This document shows, in pieces, positions 46,724 through 57,554 of a stretch of 64,000 nucleotides of DNA. The notes under the pieces were generated by a model. It made no database searches and was not told the DNA's origin. It was given only the letters and a program-made list of their open reading frames with translations. The stretch comes from Madurella fahalii (lineage: Eukaryota; Ascomycota; Sordariomycetes; Sordariales). The position numbers were made by a program, and so were the translations under genes. Every line of letters starts with the position of its first letter. Position 1 is the first letter of the stretch. The stretch is taken from NCBI GenBank assembly GCA_029876055.1, contig CM056878.1, positions 930,001 through 994,000 on the forward strand, in the 5' to 3' direction.

Positions 46724-47515
46724 TGCGGTGTTACCAGACAGTTGGCTACCGGATAATGTATGATGAGCGGCCCAATGTGACAGCCAACCTGCTTGGGCTA
46801 GTCGGGCCAGTTGGGTGTTGTTGGGCGTTATTGGATAAAGCAGGTGGCCATGGGAGCGTTCGGCACATGAACCTGTGTGAGAAGGGTTGACCAAGCAAAG
46901 CAACTTGCGACATATGTAGTGCTACTGATTCCGGAGAAACAACACTGGGCTTAACGAATAAGGACTCCGCGATCCCGAGCGGCGGAAGCATCTCAGCGGC
47001 GACTCATCTGGCTCGCTGGCTCGCCCCGGGAATGAAGCGGGGGGTTTCGGAGTATGGCACAGCTCAGCCGTCGGGGATATGTCTTTGTCCAACGGGAGCT
47101 CCGGTGAAATGCCTAATCACCATGCGTAAGGTTCAGGGATATGATGGGGTGTGAGTTGGGCCAGAATCCGGTCTCAATGGCGCGACGCGGGGATTGAGGG
47201 GCAGATTCCAGAAGCACTAGCGTGTAAGACTGGCCCAAACAGCCGCATGGTGGGAACCGAGGCGCAGGCCGAGCCACCGGCGGTGCTGGGTCCGGGTCTG
47301 GCCCGCACATCCCCACCAACCTCCGGGCTCCGGCCCTGTGCATAATTTCGCGGGGACTGCGGCAAACTGCGCGTCATGAAGGGTGACCAGTGATGGTGCG
47401 AGGGGTACATAAGGCATCGTGGCCTCCCACATGTGACTCGTGCCCGAGTGAGATCAAATCTAAGCCCCTGAACACTTTGCAACTAGACACTGCCTAGCAA
47501 ATCGCACTTCACAAG
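46724..47515. other. Intergenic region, no gene seen
   Basis: These 790 bp should contain the promoter of scytalone dehydratase. No motif could be assigned with confidence. Confidence 0.5.
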
Positions 47516-48156
47516 ATGGCCTCTGAGAAGAAACAGCAAATTACCTTTGAAGGTCTGTTTCGAGCTTCACAAATCCCCAGATGGTCTGAGGATGTCTGAC
47601 TGACGGGCGATAGACTACCTCGGTGTCACCGAGGCGGCCTTTGAGTGGGCTGACAGTTACGACTCGAAGGACTGGGACCGCCTGAGGAAGTGCATCGCGC
47701 CGACTCTGAGGGTACGCTGACAAAGTGAACTTTGCCCCCTATGTCAGGTCGATGGACTGACGAGAACTCCAGATCGACTACCGCTCGTTCCTCAACAAGC
47801 TATGGGAGGCAATGCCGGCTGAGGAATTCATCGCCATGATCTCGGACAAGTCTGTGCTGGGCAACCCGCTCCTGCGGACGCAGCACTTCATCGGTGGTGC
47901 CAACAAGTGGGAGAAGGTGTCGGACACAGAGATCATCGGATACCACCAGCTGCGTGTGCCGCACCAGGTCTACACGGACGAGAGCCTGCAGAACGTTGCC
48001 GTCAAGGGCCACGCCCACAGCCACAACACGCACTACTACCGCAAGATCGACGGCGTGTGGAAGTTCGCCGGGCTCAACCCCAACATCCGGTGGTCCGAGT
48101 ATGACTTTGACAAGGTATTTGCCGGTGGACGCGACAACTTTGGCGATTCGGCGTAG
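47516..48156 (+). CDS. SCD1: Scytalone dehydratase (DHN-melanin pathway)
   Basis: The enzyme removes water from scytalone and vermelone in dihydroxynaphthalene melanin synthesis. Exons are 47,516-47,552, 47,614-47,711 and 47,773-48,156, giving 172 residues, the usual size. Both introns are about 61 nt. The first splice makes ITFEDYLGVTEAAFEWADSY, the second TLRIDYRSFLNKLWEAM. Active-site surroundings known from the Magnaporthe enzyme are present: tyrosine in ADSYDSKDWD and IDYRSF, histidines in TQHFIGG and VKGHAHSHNTHYYR, and the asparagine in GLNPNIRW. The protein ends like the family (VFAGGRDNFG). No other melanin gene (polyketide synthase, reductase) lies in the window, so it stands alone here. 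Confidence 0.95.
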
Positions 48157-48621
48157 CGTGGAAACGGTCGGTTGCCGGATGGCTGCAGCAACGCGAGACG
48201 TTGCCTATTAGACAGGCGGACGAGCCGGGAGGGAAAGCGTAGTGCTAGCTCAGATACGCAAGAAAAAAAACTTTCTGGTACGAGCCACCATACTGGCCGA
48301 GGAGTGCATCTAAGTGCCGAGATTGTGCTATCCGAGATGTTTGTTTGTGGTTGGGTATGTCTTAGGTGATGTTGGGTTGGGATTACGGTGCTGTGTAGTG
48401 AGTGCGTGTGGGGACTTGCCAGTGATTGGTTACCGAGGTGGAGAGGTACTCCAGGTCATCGTGCTGCAAGCCATCAGCAATTATTTTACCTACCTTCTGA
48501 TCCTTGGAAACGGACGACGCAGTCGAAGCTCGACTTCAGACCCGCCAATCCCGCCGATGACATACCAGAGGTGACACAGATAGCGTGCCAGCCCCGGCCG
48601 CGCGCAAATCCCATCAACGAG
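48157..48621. other. Intergenic region between SCD1 and MDM10
   Basis: About 465 bp, both neighbours on +. No feature recognised. The MDM10 promoter and leader must lie here. Confidence 0.5.
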
Positions 48622-50011
48622 ATGCGCGAGTTTATGCATTACATTACAAATGCCTTCTACGACGCGACCGGGTGGAACGAGGACAACACTTACAAGGAGC
48701 TCAATGCCACTGCTCGGGGTAGGCGGTTCTCGCCCGTTCTCCTCGCTTCTCCCTCTCTAACTGCTTACAGAACTCATCGACTTTCCCCTCCCTAGGGGGC
48801 TCCGTCTGATCCTCTCGTCGCTCGCAACTCCATACTTTGCTACAAGCTACCAGCTCGGCAGCGTGGGCATCGTCGATGGCTCCATCTCGTACCTGCACAG
48901 CTCCATCCCTTTGACAGACATCGCCGCGCAGTCGGATAAAATACCCCTACCGGCCTTGCTGCGGTCGTACCGGCGACTGCACGATCTCGGTTCGAGGGAC
49001 ACGGACACACCGGAAGCTCCAAAACTCCAATTGCCCGACGGCGCCGAGCCAGATTCGACCCGACACAGGCACAATCTCTTATATGGTCGACTCTACCTGC
49101 CACAGTCTCTTCTCGAGGGCCTGGTTGTTCGGCGCTTCAGCCCAGCCCTACAGGTCCAGCTCTCAGCCGTTAGCCAACAGTCACTGCGCAATGGCGGCAC
49201 CGTATTGGGCTTAGTCCAGTATGACCAGGGAAAATATGGGGTTGAAGGTCTAGCCTCGACCGACGGTGGGCTCCTCGGCGTCCGGGGTATCTACAACTTT
49301 GGGGGAGACGCTTCATCACCAACCGCGAGCCAGGCAGCCAGTCCCGTCTGCTCTGACGGCAATGGCAACGGCCAGTCAGGGGAGAGAGAGCGGATCTACG
49401 GCCGCTTCAGCGCCGGCGGCGAGTTGTATTACGGGACGCTCAACAAATCCGGAGGCATGTCCCTAGGGGCGCGTTTCGCAACTCTGCCGGCACACCGAGG
49501 GACGCCACTGACGGCGACTCTAACCATCAACCCGCTCATGGGGAACATCAATGCCACATATGCAGTTTTGGCGAAGGATTACTGCTCCCTAGCTACAAGG
49601 ATGGAATTCAACGTTTACAGCTACGAGAGCGAGTGGGCCGTGGGCATGGAGCTGTGGAGCAACCGAAGGCCGGCCGGTTTTTTGTTGGGCGCCGACCCTA
49701 GCTGTCAGCCCGAGGGCGATTCCGAGCCTCCCAGACCAAAGGAGAGAAGTTTCCAGGCGAAGATGGAGTGGCGATTGGACGACCCGGAGCCGGAACCAGA
49801 ACCGCACGGCCGGGGGAATGGTGCCGCGGACAGGAGAAAAGAAGAGTACCTGGGTGTCCTGAAGGCGCGGCTTGACCAAAACCTCAGGATTGGCCTCCTC
49901 TGGGAGGGCCGCGCCAAATCGCTCATCTTCAGCCTCGGCACCGGGGTCGACTTGCGGAGGCTAGGCGAGCCGTTTCGAAACCTGGGTCTCGAGATACAAT
50001 ACTCGTCATGA
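48622..50011 (+). CDS. MDM10: Mitochondrial distribution and morphology protein 10 (ERMES subunit)
   Basis: Mdm10 is a beta-barrel of the mitochondrial outer membrane. It anchors the ERMES complex that tethers mitochondria to the ER and also associates with the SAM assembly complex. Exon 1 is 48,622-48,718 and exon 2 is 48,771-50,011 (52-nt intron), giving 445 residues, normal for filamentous fungi. The N-terminus MREFMHYITNAFYDATGWN, then LIDFPLPRGLRLILSSLATP and ATSYQLGSVGIVDGSISYL, are strongly diagnostic. Strand-rich sequence follows (RIYGRFSAGGELYYG, GGMSLGARFATLP, MGNINATYAVLAKDYCSLAT). The C-terminus ends in the family's barrel-closing strand (NLGLEIQYSS). A Glu/Pro repeat (DDPEPEPEPHG) forms a loop insert near residue 365. 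Confidence 0.95.
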
Positions 50012-51040
50012 CTACCCTGGAGCGTTGTGTTGATGTTGCTGAAAAAAAAGGGCCGATGACAGCTGGGAAGGTGGGCCTCAGGTCGGGCGGGAACCTTGAC
50101 GGTCAGGTTTCACGGGGCGTTTCCGGGTAGCGTCAGCATCTCATTTCGGTGGTGAACGATCGGACGATGTTGGATTCGAGGGACCGTTTGCCCTGGTGTG
50201 GGATAACCGCCTGAATGATGGAGGGAAGTGCACCGGCCGTCAGGCAGCCGACATAAAAGCTACAAGACCGGCTCTCCCAGCGGTCCAAAGCTGCCTGGGC
50301 ACCTAGTGCTAGTTGAATCTCCCGCGACGCGCCATCGGCCCTCAAGGTCCTCAGGCCCTCCCGACTTAAGCCCTCCGTTCCGCTGCCTTCTCTTTCTGCA
50401 ACGGTCTCCCGGTTACGCGGTCGCCGATCCCGCGCGTCCCACAACGATCGGATTCGATATCGCAACAGTCGGCGTCAATACCCTACCGGTATCTCCCTTC
50501 GTCACGCAGAATTACCTGTTGTTTCCATACGAGCAGGTTTCTGCGCTCGAGGAGTAAGTACAGCCTCGGCGCATGTATCTTGCTACTGCCCGCTGATGCT
50601 GACATCTGTGGCTCGAGAGTTTCTGGACTGTTCACCGTCAGGTGCTCGCAGCCGCCTGTTCACAAATATTGTCTGCAGAACAGCTTATCGATGCCACGTC
50701 ACTGCCACGCTTTCTCGTGGCTTTGTTTCGTCGGAGAATCATTTATTTAACTCCAACCTGACCAAGCGGCCGAGACGCACATGTTCATATAATAGTTCCT
50801 CCGTAAATCGCCACGCTGCCACCAAGCAGAGCCGCCACTATCTACACAAACTAGCCATTTCCCACTGGCTGTGCGGAACGCCTGCTTAGCACAAAGAAAA
50901 CGGTAGAGCCCCCCTACCTGACCAAGCTTGACCTGGACCCGTGTCAGATACCGTCTGCACACCAGCGACAACGCCATCGAGCACCGCGGTGCTACTCGAA
51001 TACGGGAGCAAGGAATACAGGGTGCCGCCCGTCAGCAACA
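50012..51040. other. Intergenic region, no gene seen
   Basis: One kilobase before the ZIP transporter. The frame just upstream of its ATG stays open for some codons, so a longer N-terminus or an upstream exon is possible, but no splice model was convincing. Confidence 0.45.
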
Positions 51041-52252
51041 ATGCCCTTGTTGGCAATTCAATCACCGCTTCACCAGTCCTTGCTGGAGGCGCGGGTCGTA
51101 GGTGATGGCGAAGAGCCAATCGAAGGCTGTGACACCTCTATAGCTAGCACAACCTACTGGGGCCTGCGCATTGCCTCCATCTTCGTCATCCTGGCCGGTT
51201 CCGCACTGGGTGCCCTCTTGCCTATCTTCTTAGCCAGGACGTCAAGTATGCGAGTGCTGAAGATATGCTTCTTCATGGCCAAATACTTTGGCACCGGCGT
51301 GATTTTGGCGACGGCATGGATGCACCTTCTCTGCCCGGCGTCTGATAACCTCCGCGACGAATGCCTGAGTGGCACCCTGCCTGATTACGACTGGGCAATG
51401 GCTATCGGCTTAATGACGGTTATGGTCATGTTCCTCCTCGAAATCGTCGTATCTCACTTTGACTTTGGCTTCGGTTCCGCCCATGGGCACGGCCACGGGG
51501 CGCGCCATGAAGCTAAGCGTGATAGTGGCGCCGCAATTGGCCATCCCGGCGACGGACTGTCGCAGGATGTAGAACGTGCCGGCTTAGCTACCTCGGCTGC
51601 GGCATCCTCAGCCAGGCCTGGCACCGCTGCGACTAATAGCACGGGTTCTTACGGCTTGGACGGGGCTCGGACACTCCCGCCTGAGCTCTGCTATCCGCCA
51701 CGTGGAGAGAACCATATGGGCCACCACCGGTACCATGTTGAGGGCGACGGACACGCCAACTACGCTGCGCAGCTGACTGCCATCTTCATTCTCGAATTCG
51801 GCGTCATCTTCCACTCGATATTCATCGGCCTCACTCTCGCTGTCACAGACAACTTCCTTATCCTGTTTGCCGTCCTGGTCTTCCACCAGACCTTTGAGGG
51901 ACTCGGACTGGGTGCGCGTCTAGCTACGGCAACCTGGGCCCCGGGTGCCCGGAGTTGGACGCCGTATGCTCTTGGGATGCTGTACGCCGTCAGCACACCT
52001 TTCGCGATCAGAATGGGCCTCGTCGTGAGCAGCTCGCTCACGCTGGAGTCAACAACCAGCAAAATTGTCAACGGCGTCTTTGATGCCATCAGCGGCGGCA
52101 TTCTTATGTACACTGGCCTCGTCGAACTGGTGGCGCACGAGTTTATGTTCAACCCGGAGATGCGTAAGGCGGGTCTGTGGATGCAGCTTGCTGCGTATGC
52201 CTGTGTTGCCCTTGGAGTTGGACTGATGGCTCTGTTGGCGAATTGGGCATGA
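51041..52252 (+). CDS. ZIP-family plasma-membrane zinc (iron) transporter
   Basis: A single-exon gene for 403 residues, a normal length for fungal Zrt1/Zrt2-like importers. Eight membrane segments are visible, from WGLRIASIFVILAGSALGAL (about residue 45) to LAAYACVALGVGLMALLANW at the C-terminus. The metal site is in the fourth and fifth segments: the histidine in FGVIFHSIFIGL and the histidine and glutamate in VLVFHQTFEGLGLGARL, the ZIP signature. A histidine-rich loop (SAHGHGHGARHEAKRD) between the third and fourth segments is usual for zinc binding. A second His-rich stretch (ENHMGHHRYHVEGDGHA) precedes the fourth segment. The true start could lie further upstream. Zinc is the most likely substrate; iron cannot be excluded. 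Confidence 0.9.
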   Translation: MPLLAIQSPLHQSLLEARVVGDGEEPIEGCDTSIASTTYWGLRIASIFVILAGSALGALLPIFLARTSSMRVLKICFFMAKYFGTGVILATAWMHLLCPASDNLRDECLSGTLPDYDWAMAIGLMTVMVMFLLEIVVSHFDFGFGSAHGHGHGARHEAKRDSGAAIGHPGDGLSQDVERAGLATSAAASSARPGTAATNSTGSYGLDGARTLPPELCYPPRGENHMGHHRYHVEGDGHANYAAQLTAIFILEFGVIFHSIFIGLTLAVTDNFLILFAVLVFHQTFEGLGLGARLATATWAPGARSWTPYALGMLYAVSTPFAIRMGLVVSSSLTLESTTSKIVNGVFDAISGGILMYTGLVELVAHEFMFNPEMRKAGLWMQLAAYACVALGVGLMALLANWA

Positions 52253-52899
52253 AGCGGCCGGTTGGTAGGGAATTTGGTTTTAGAACTAGGATAGACGGAT
52301 TCGCTTTTTCGGGACGAAATGAAGAATATTAGTAGAACGGTGGATTCGCGCGGCTCTGAATAGAGTGGATAGAGGTGGTGATGATTTGATACGCATGTGA
52401 TGTGAGTAATACTTAATGCAGGTTTAGGCCTTGCGGGCTGTATCATTTGAGTTCTGCTAGACTGTCTGAGCAAAATGTCGGGGGATAATCAAATGGAAAT
52501 ATGCCCCTTGTGATGTGATTCTTGTGATACCTAAGTGTCCGCCGAAACGGTTCCTGATGGCACGGTTCAATGCTGCCGTCTCCCACCTCAGGAGTGGCTA
52601 TCCCTATCCCTCTAACTCTGAGTCATTCCTATCGATCCCCACTAGCAATAGAGCCAGGCGAGTCGCGCCGTATTATAAATCGAAACGACCTCGAAACTGA
52701 ACAAACAAGGCAAGGTGGTGGGAAAAGGTGGAAATTCAACGCCGGACTAGTTAATCAGCCATTCGAGTAAACCCCAACCTCAGACTCCCCTGATTGTCGA
52801 AGCGGTACCCAAATGCTTAACTCCCCAGAATCCTAGCTTGAGCTGTCCCAAAACTCCAGAAAAGAGGTGCGGCCACGAGGGACGTCGGGCGCCACCAGC
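52253..52899. other. Intergenic region between converging genes
   Basis: A 650-bp stretch between the ends of the ZIP gene (+) and the ankyrin gene (-). No gene or repeat recognised; it should contain both terminators. Confidence 0.5.
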
Positions 52900-55019
52900 T
52901 CAGGGGATCTCAACCCCAAGTCCTGCTCCTTGCTTCTGGCTGCGCCGGGCAACGCGAGCGAAGATGCTCCGTGTCCGGAATTTCGCATCTCTTGCGCTCT
53001 CCCGGGCACGAGACCTGTTGTTAGTCCGGTTCTGTTCCTCCCACTTGGCCCTCTTCCTCACCATCCATGATACGGACGATGACCGCCGCGCCGGCGACGA
53101 GGGCGTGGAGGGTGTGGCGGACGACGCTAACGCGATGGCGCCACCTCTATATGCGAACCTCTGGATGTCGTCTGCCGCGTTTGGCTGCAAGTTTGGAGCG
53201 GGGGAGGCAAAAAAGCCGGATCGGCCCGCTACCGTCGACACTGGATCAGGCCGCTCGCGGCTGGAGCTCCGGGTGGAGGTCCGGGCCCTGGGAGGTGAGG
53301 CCTGGGACCTGGGGGCCGGTGTGGCGGTTGTTGCGGTCTGCAGTGTTCCCTGTGCTTGGGAGCAGGCCGGCATTAGCTTGAATGATATAGGGTCGACTGG
53401 CTGACATCGGGGCTTAGCAACAGGCGCCTGGTCTGGCGCAGATACCCATACTTTCCACTATCAATATGGAGTTAGCGGTTTGATTAGTACTAAATGCGGA
53501 GCCAGTGCTGGGACCTACATCTTCTGGAGACGAGGTGGGAGGGACTCTGGCTTGGGTTGCCTGCTTGATAGGCGCGCGTGGTTGGGCCTCAACATCGCCA
53601 TTGCCCGTACCGACATTTGTGTCATCACCAATATCCTCACCATATAGGACTTCCTCGCCATTTAGGACGTCCTCGCCATTCAGGACTTCCTCCTCTTCCA
53701 GATCCCCGCCTTCCCTGTTTTTGTCATTTTGATCGCGGGTGTTGTTGTCCTCAGCCGCCTTGAACGTCCGGACACACCTCTCACACTTACAAGCCCGGCA
53801 CCCTGCCACGCTCTGACGGATTCCTCTCACGAGAAATGGACGCGGCTCGACAAATATATCTATGCCGGTCACCCGCTTGATTAAGTCGAGGAACTTCCAA
53901 CACTGAACCGCCCGGCCAAATATCAGCGAAGGCCCGTAGCCACCGGGGAAAGCGCCAGCATAGATGCAGAAAAATGCATGAAACTTACATTCCCGCAAGG
54001 CCAATGGTCAAGTATAATCAAGGCTTGCTTCAAAATATCAGGCACAACGGCACCCTGCAGTTTGGGCATCTGTCTAAAATCCGTCGTCCCAAGGACAGCG
54101 TTCAGAGTGGCAATGACCCAATACATCGCCAGCTTTTTTTCCTATCGATTGGTTAGCAAGTCAGGGGCGTAGTACAGGAGCAATGTCCAGTGAACGAACG
54201 ACATGGCATGCGTTGAAGCGTCCAGCATGCTCTGGAAGTGGCTTCCCATTCTTATCCCGAAAAGACCGGGATAAATTAAAACCGAGAAACTCGGAGACGT
54301 CCCGGACAAGACGGGTGTACTTGGAATTATCCAAGACAGTCTTGTTCCCCCTTTCGGTGTTTGACGTCCAGCCGCTAACGGCTGCCATTTTCACCATGGG
54401 ATCCACAAGAGAGGCGATAACTCCCGTTGTCGCACTCTCGAGTTGTTGTTTGTCAAGTCTGAATACGTCTTCCGGTTTAAGCAAAACCAGTCTGTCGTCC
54501 GCTTTGTAGAGGAAAGAGCTCGAGAACTCATGTTCTCCTTCTAGGCGACTGGGTGCCAGACCTAATGTTAGCGAACAGCCGTAGATAGAAGCGGATGCCC
54601 CTCTCCGCCCAAGAAACAAACCTCGATGCACAGGCGGCGGGGTGCCGCAGGATTGTTGCAATGCGGGCACGTCTTTTCTCCTGCGTCTTAGACACGGCTC
54701 GCAGACCGAGGCGTCTGTAGGCATCCAGTTTACGAGTGAAAAAACTCGCTCTTCCATACTTGAGAGCAGTATGCCCTCTGTAATCTTTCAATGCTGTAGA
54801 TGCCCCATTCCTTAGTAGGAGCCTCGCTATTGTTAAACGACCCGTCAAGACGGCTATCATCAACGGCGTTGACCCGTATGCGTCGCGGCTGTTTATGGTC
54901 TTTTTGCCGTCATCGGACCGCAGGATCTCTCGGACGTTCCGAGTTTCGCCTCCCAACACTGCGATGTGTAGGTCGCTGAGGCGCAGAGCCCGCCGATGCT
55001 CGCTTTTGAACCGGCCCAT
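52900..55019 (-). CDS. Ankyrin-repeat protein of unknown function (fungal-specific)
   Basis: Five exons: 54,622-55,019, 54,203-54,548, 53,989-54,141, 53,452-53,902 and 52,900-53,396, giving 614 residues. The N-terminus has ankyrin repeats (LHIAVLGGETRNVREILRS, then YGSTPLMIAVLTGRLTIARL, then DYRGHTALKYG). The middle (ACHEKKLAMYWVIATLNAVL, CWKFLDLIKRVTGIDIFVEP, RPFLVRGIRQ) resembles a conserved region of fungal ankyrin proteins whose job is unknown. A cysteine cluster (CRACKCERC) follows, then an acidic direct repeat (VLNGEDVLNGEEVLYGED). The last exon is low-complexity Ser/Pro/Arg and its join, using acceptor GATGTCAGCCAG, is the weakest part of the model. Partners are probably proteins bound through the ankyrin surface. 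Confidence 0.7.
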
Positions 55020-56697
55020 AGTGGTACTTCAGACACCTGGCGCTGGAATCACGTCAATGTCTGTCACCTATAGTGACGATTGAAACCAAGGACAAACACG
55101 AGACAAGATTACTGAGTCAAGATTCGCGGCAAGCAACGGTCATGGAAACAGTCATGGAAACAGTCAAAGTGAGCAAGGTTACGGCGAGCAAGAGCAAAAG
55201 CAGCTGAATCGAAAGCAAGTTGGGAACGATATAGAAGTCGCAGTGGTATTTAATGACGCGAGACCCGAGCAGGTGCCAAAGAGCCAAACGTGGCACAAAC
55301 CTATTTGGAATAGAGTGCTGTTGGGTTTCAGAAGCGTGATCGGTCGCTTTCACGTAGTCGAACGGGAGAATTGCAGTGGTCGTAACGGACGGCGACGGTT
55401 AGGTGTGCCTATCGCAGAGTTGAAGGTGGAAGGGAGAAGAGTACGACAGCACTCCAAGAAGGAAGGATCACTGAGGCGAAGCAGGTGAACTTCGAGGAAG
55501 AGAAAGAGTTGATTAGGGGGGAAGGTTTAGGAGGAAAAGGTCTAGGAAAGAAGGTTTGAGAGGAAAGGATTGGGAGGAAAAGTTTAAGAGGAAGAGGGCT
55601 GCAGAGGTAGAAGAGGAAGATGAGAATCAAGAGTGGGCGAGAATTTCAAGCAGGAATAAATCTGGAAGAAGAATTTGGTAAGCATGTGAGTTACAGCTCA
55701 AATTACTATGAACGAAGGGGCTATACGGGCTATAATCCGTGCAGACAATCCCCATGGTCCGGCAAGACACTCTTGTTCCTTTGGATTTTACTCGGGTGGT
55801 GCTTCTTCCTGTGTTTCCGAGGCTGGTCTTTCTCCTCCTTCTGCCCCGTTGTTTTGGAAGACCCTTGATTATTGCACAAGAGCCGAGAATTGGATAGCCG
55901 CGATATTTCGCTTGATTGTTTGGGATTACGGTGGAATTCCGGGTGAAGAAAGGATGGTGATGGAGAGCCGCGGGAGAAGAAAGTGCTTTGGAGGAAAGAA
56001 GAAGCAAATTAGGAGCGGAAAAGAAGAGGGACAAGGGGCAAGCCTGCCGAATACCAGAATCCTCCGGATCTAGGATGGGAAGAATCGTAAGGCAAGACGA
56101 GGGGATCTAATGAAACGGCAAATTCAGGGGGAATAACGGCCAACGAGCACGAGATTTGGTGGAGCAGAGAAGGAAGAGCGGTGGTTTAATATTCGGCAAA
56201 TGCTAAGCACGACGTTTTTCGAAAAAGAATGAGATCCAGACGAAGAAGGTCTAGAAAGGATGGAGAGGGGGGCGGGACATGGGGACGCGAAGTGTTTAAT
56301 AAGGGGTTTAGCAACCAGGGACATGGTGATTGACTATGAGAAGAACCCTAAGGGTTACCAAGTAGACGACATGGCCGAGCTAGAACCGACCCACCCCACC
56401 GCCCGCGGTTTGCGGCGTTGAGGCATGGGCATGCCAGCACTATGCTAAAATATCACATCTGGCATGACCGAGGTTCGACGACACTTTTGTCTGGAGCAAG
56501 CTGATTGTGGAGGTAAATCAGGCAAGGCTCATGTGATCAAGCAAGCCGCAATCCTTTTATGACGCCTAAACCAGATGCTACCGGGAATCAAGACGGACCC
56601 ATGCCGTGCAGTGCCCTCGGTTCCGATCCCACCCAAACATGTTGCCTTTGCTCATCAGAGAGTCCTGGGGTGTAAAGCAACTCCAAGAAGGACCGAT
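55020..56697. other. Purine-rich intergenic region, no gene seen
   Basis: About 1.7 kb between a - gene start and the end of RPS19 (-). From 55,490 to 55,620 the + strand is almost purely A/G with irregular repeats of the type GGAGGAAAAGG. Such tracts are common upstream of fungal genes. ORFs here are low-complexity and not credible. Confidence 0.5.
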
Positions 56698-57554
56698 TTA
56701 CTCGTCATCCTCCTCCTCCTCCTCATCGGCCTCGGCAACAGTCTGGGCGATCCCTGTTTGTCCTCGAGTTAGAGCAGGTCAATACCCGGTTGGTGTGGTT
56801 ACATACGGTCAAGATCACGCTGACCCTGCTGGGTGATGCGGCGGCCACCCTTCTCCTCGTCTTGCTCCAGAACCTGGATCTTCTCGAGCGCTTGCATGAT
56901 CTTGCGGTCGACGCTGCCGCTGGCATCAACATGCTTCGAGGGACGGGTGCCGCGGTTCTTCGCGCTGCCGTGAACCCTGCGGAGACGGCCGACACCGACG
57001 GTCTTCCTCAGGTAGACGTGGCGGGCAACCGAGGCAGCGCGGACGTAGAACCAGTCAATGTCCTGAGGGGGCATCTCCTTGGCGGGGCCAGTCTTGACGG
57101 TATCGACCCAACCTGCACAGCGGACCGTGTTAGAGGACCGATCGATCGAGGCACAAAGGCGGTCGGTAGAACTAACCGGGCACAGGGAGCTTTCCCTGAC
57201 GCTTCAAGAAAGCCGCGTAGGCCGCTGTCACGCATTAGCCACTGGTGAAGACCTCGTGATTGAATGGGGAAGCAAGACTTACCGACAAACTTGTGAGCCT
57301 TTCGTCCAGCAACACGATATTAGCATGATTCCGTCGTCAGAGATCTTTCGACCCCCTCACGCCTGCTCCCATCATCTTCCTGGTTGCTGCGATGGCCAAC
57401 GGCCCATCATGGTCGGCCAGCGCGAGCCTCGCTAAGGAGGCTGGCAGCGACTCGGACAGCGAAAGAATGTTCGGGTCTCGGTCGCAGAGGCCATTCATGA
57501 CAGAGAGCTGCAAGCACTTACATCGACATCGCGAACGGTGACACCTCCAGGCAT
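56698..57554 (-). CDS. RPS19: 40S ribosomal protein S19 (eS19)
   Basis: Structural protein of the small ribosomal subunit needed for 18S rRNA maturation. Five exons: 57,522-57,554 (33 nt), 57,283-57,298 (16 nt), 57,177-57,224 (48 nt), 56,807-57,112 and 56,698-56,753, giving 152 residues, the normal size. Spliced landmarks: MPGGVTVRDVDAHKFV, AAYAAFLKRQGKLPVPGWVD, MPPQDIDWFYVRAASVARHV, YLRKTVGVGRLRRVHG and GGRRITQQGQRDLDRIAQTV. An acidic Glu/Asp tail ends the protein. All four introns are GT-AG; the first is 223 nt and the rest are about 50-65 nt. The 16-nt exon is required to keep the frame and the conserved HKFV residues. Confidence 0.95.

Noticed and set aside
47516..48156. Possible melanin gene cluster around scytalone dehydratase
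   Set aside because: Neighbours are MDM10, a DUF2293 protein and a zinc transporter; no polyketide synthase, naphthol reductase or pathway regulator is in the window.
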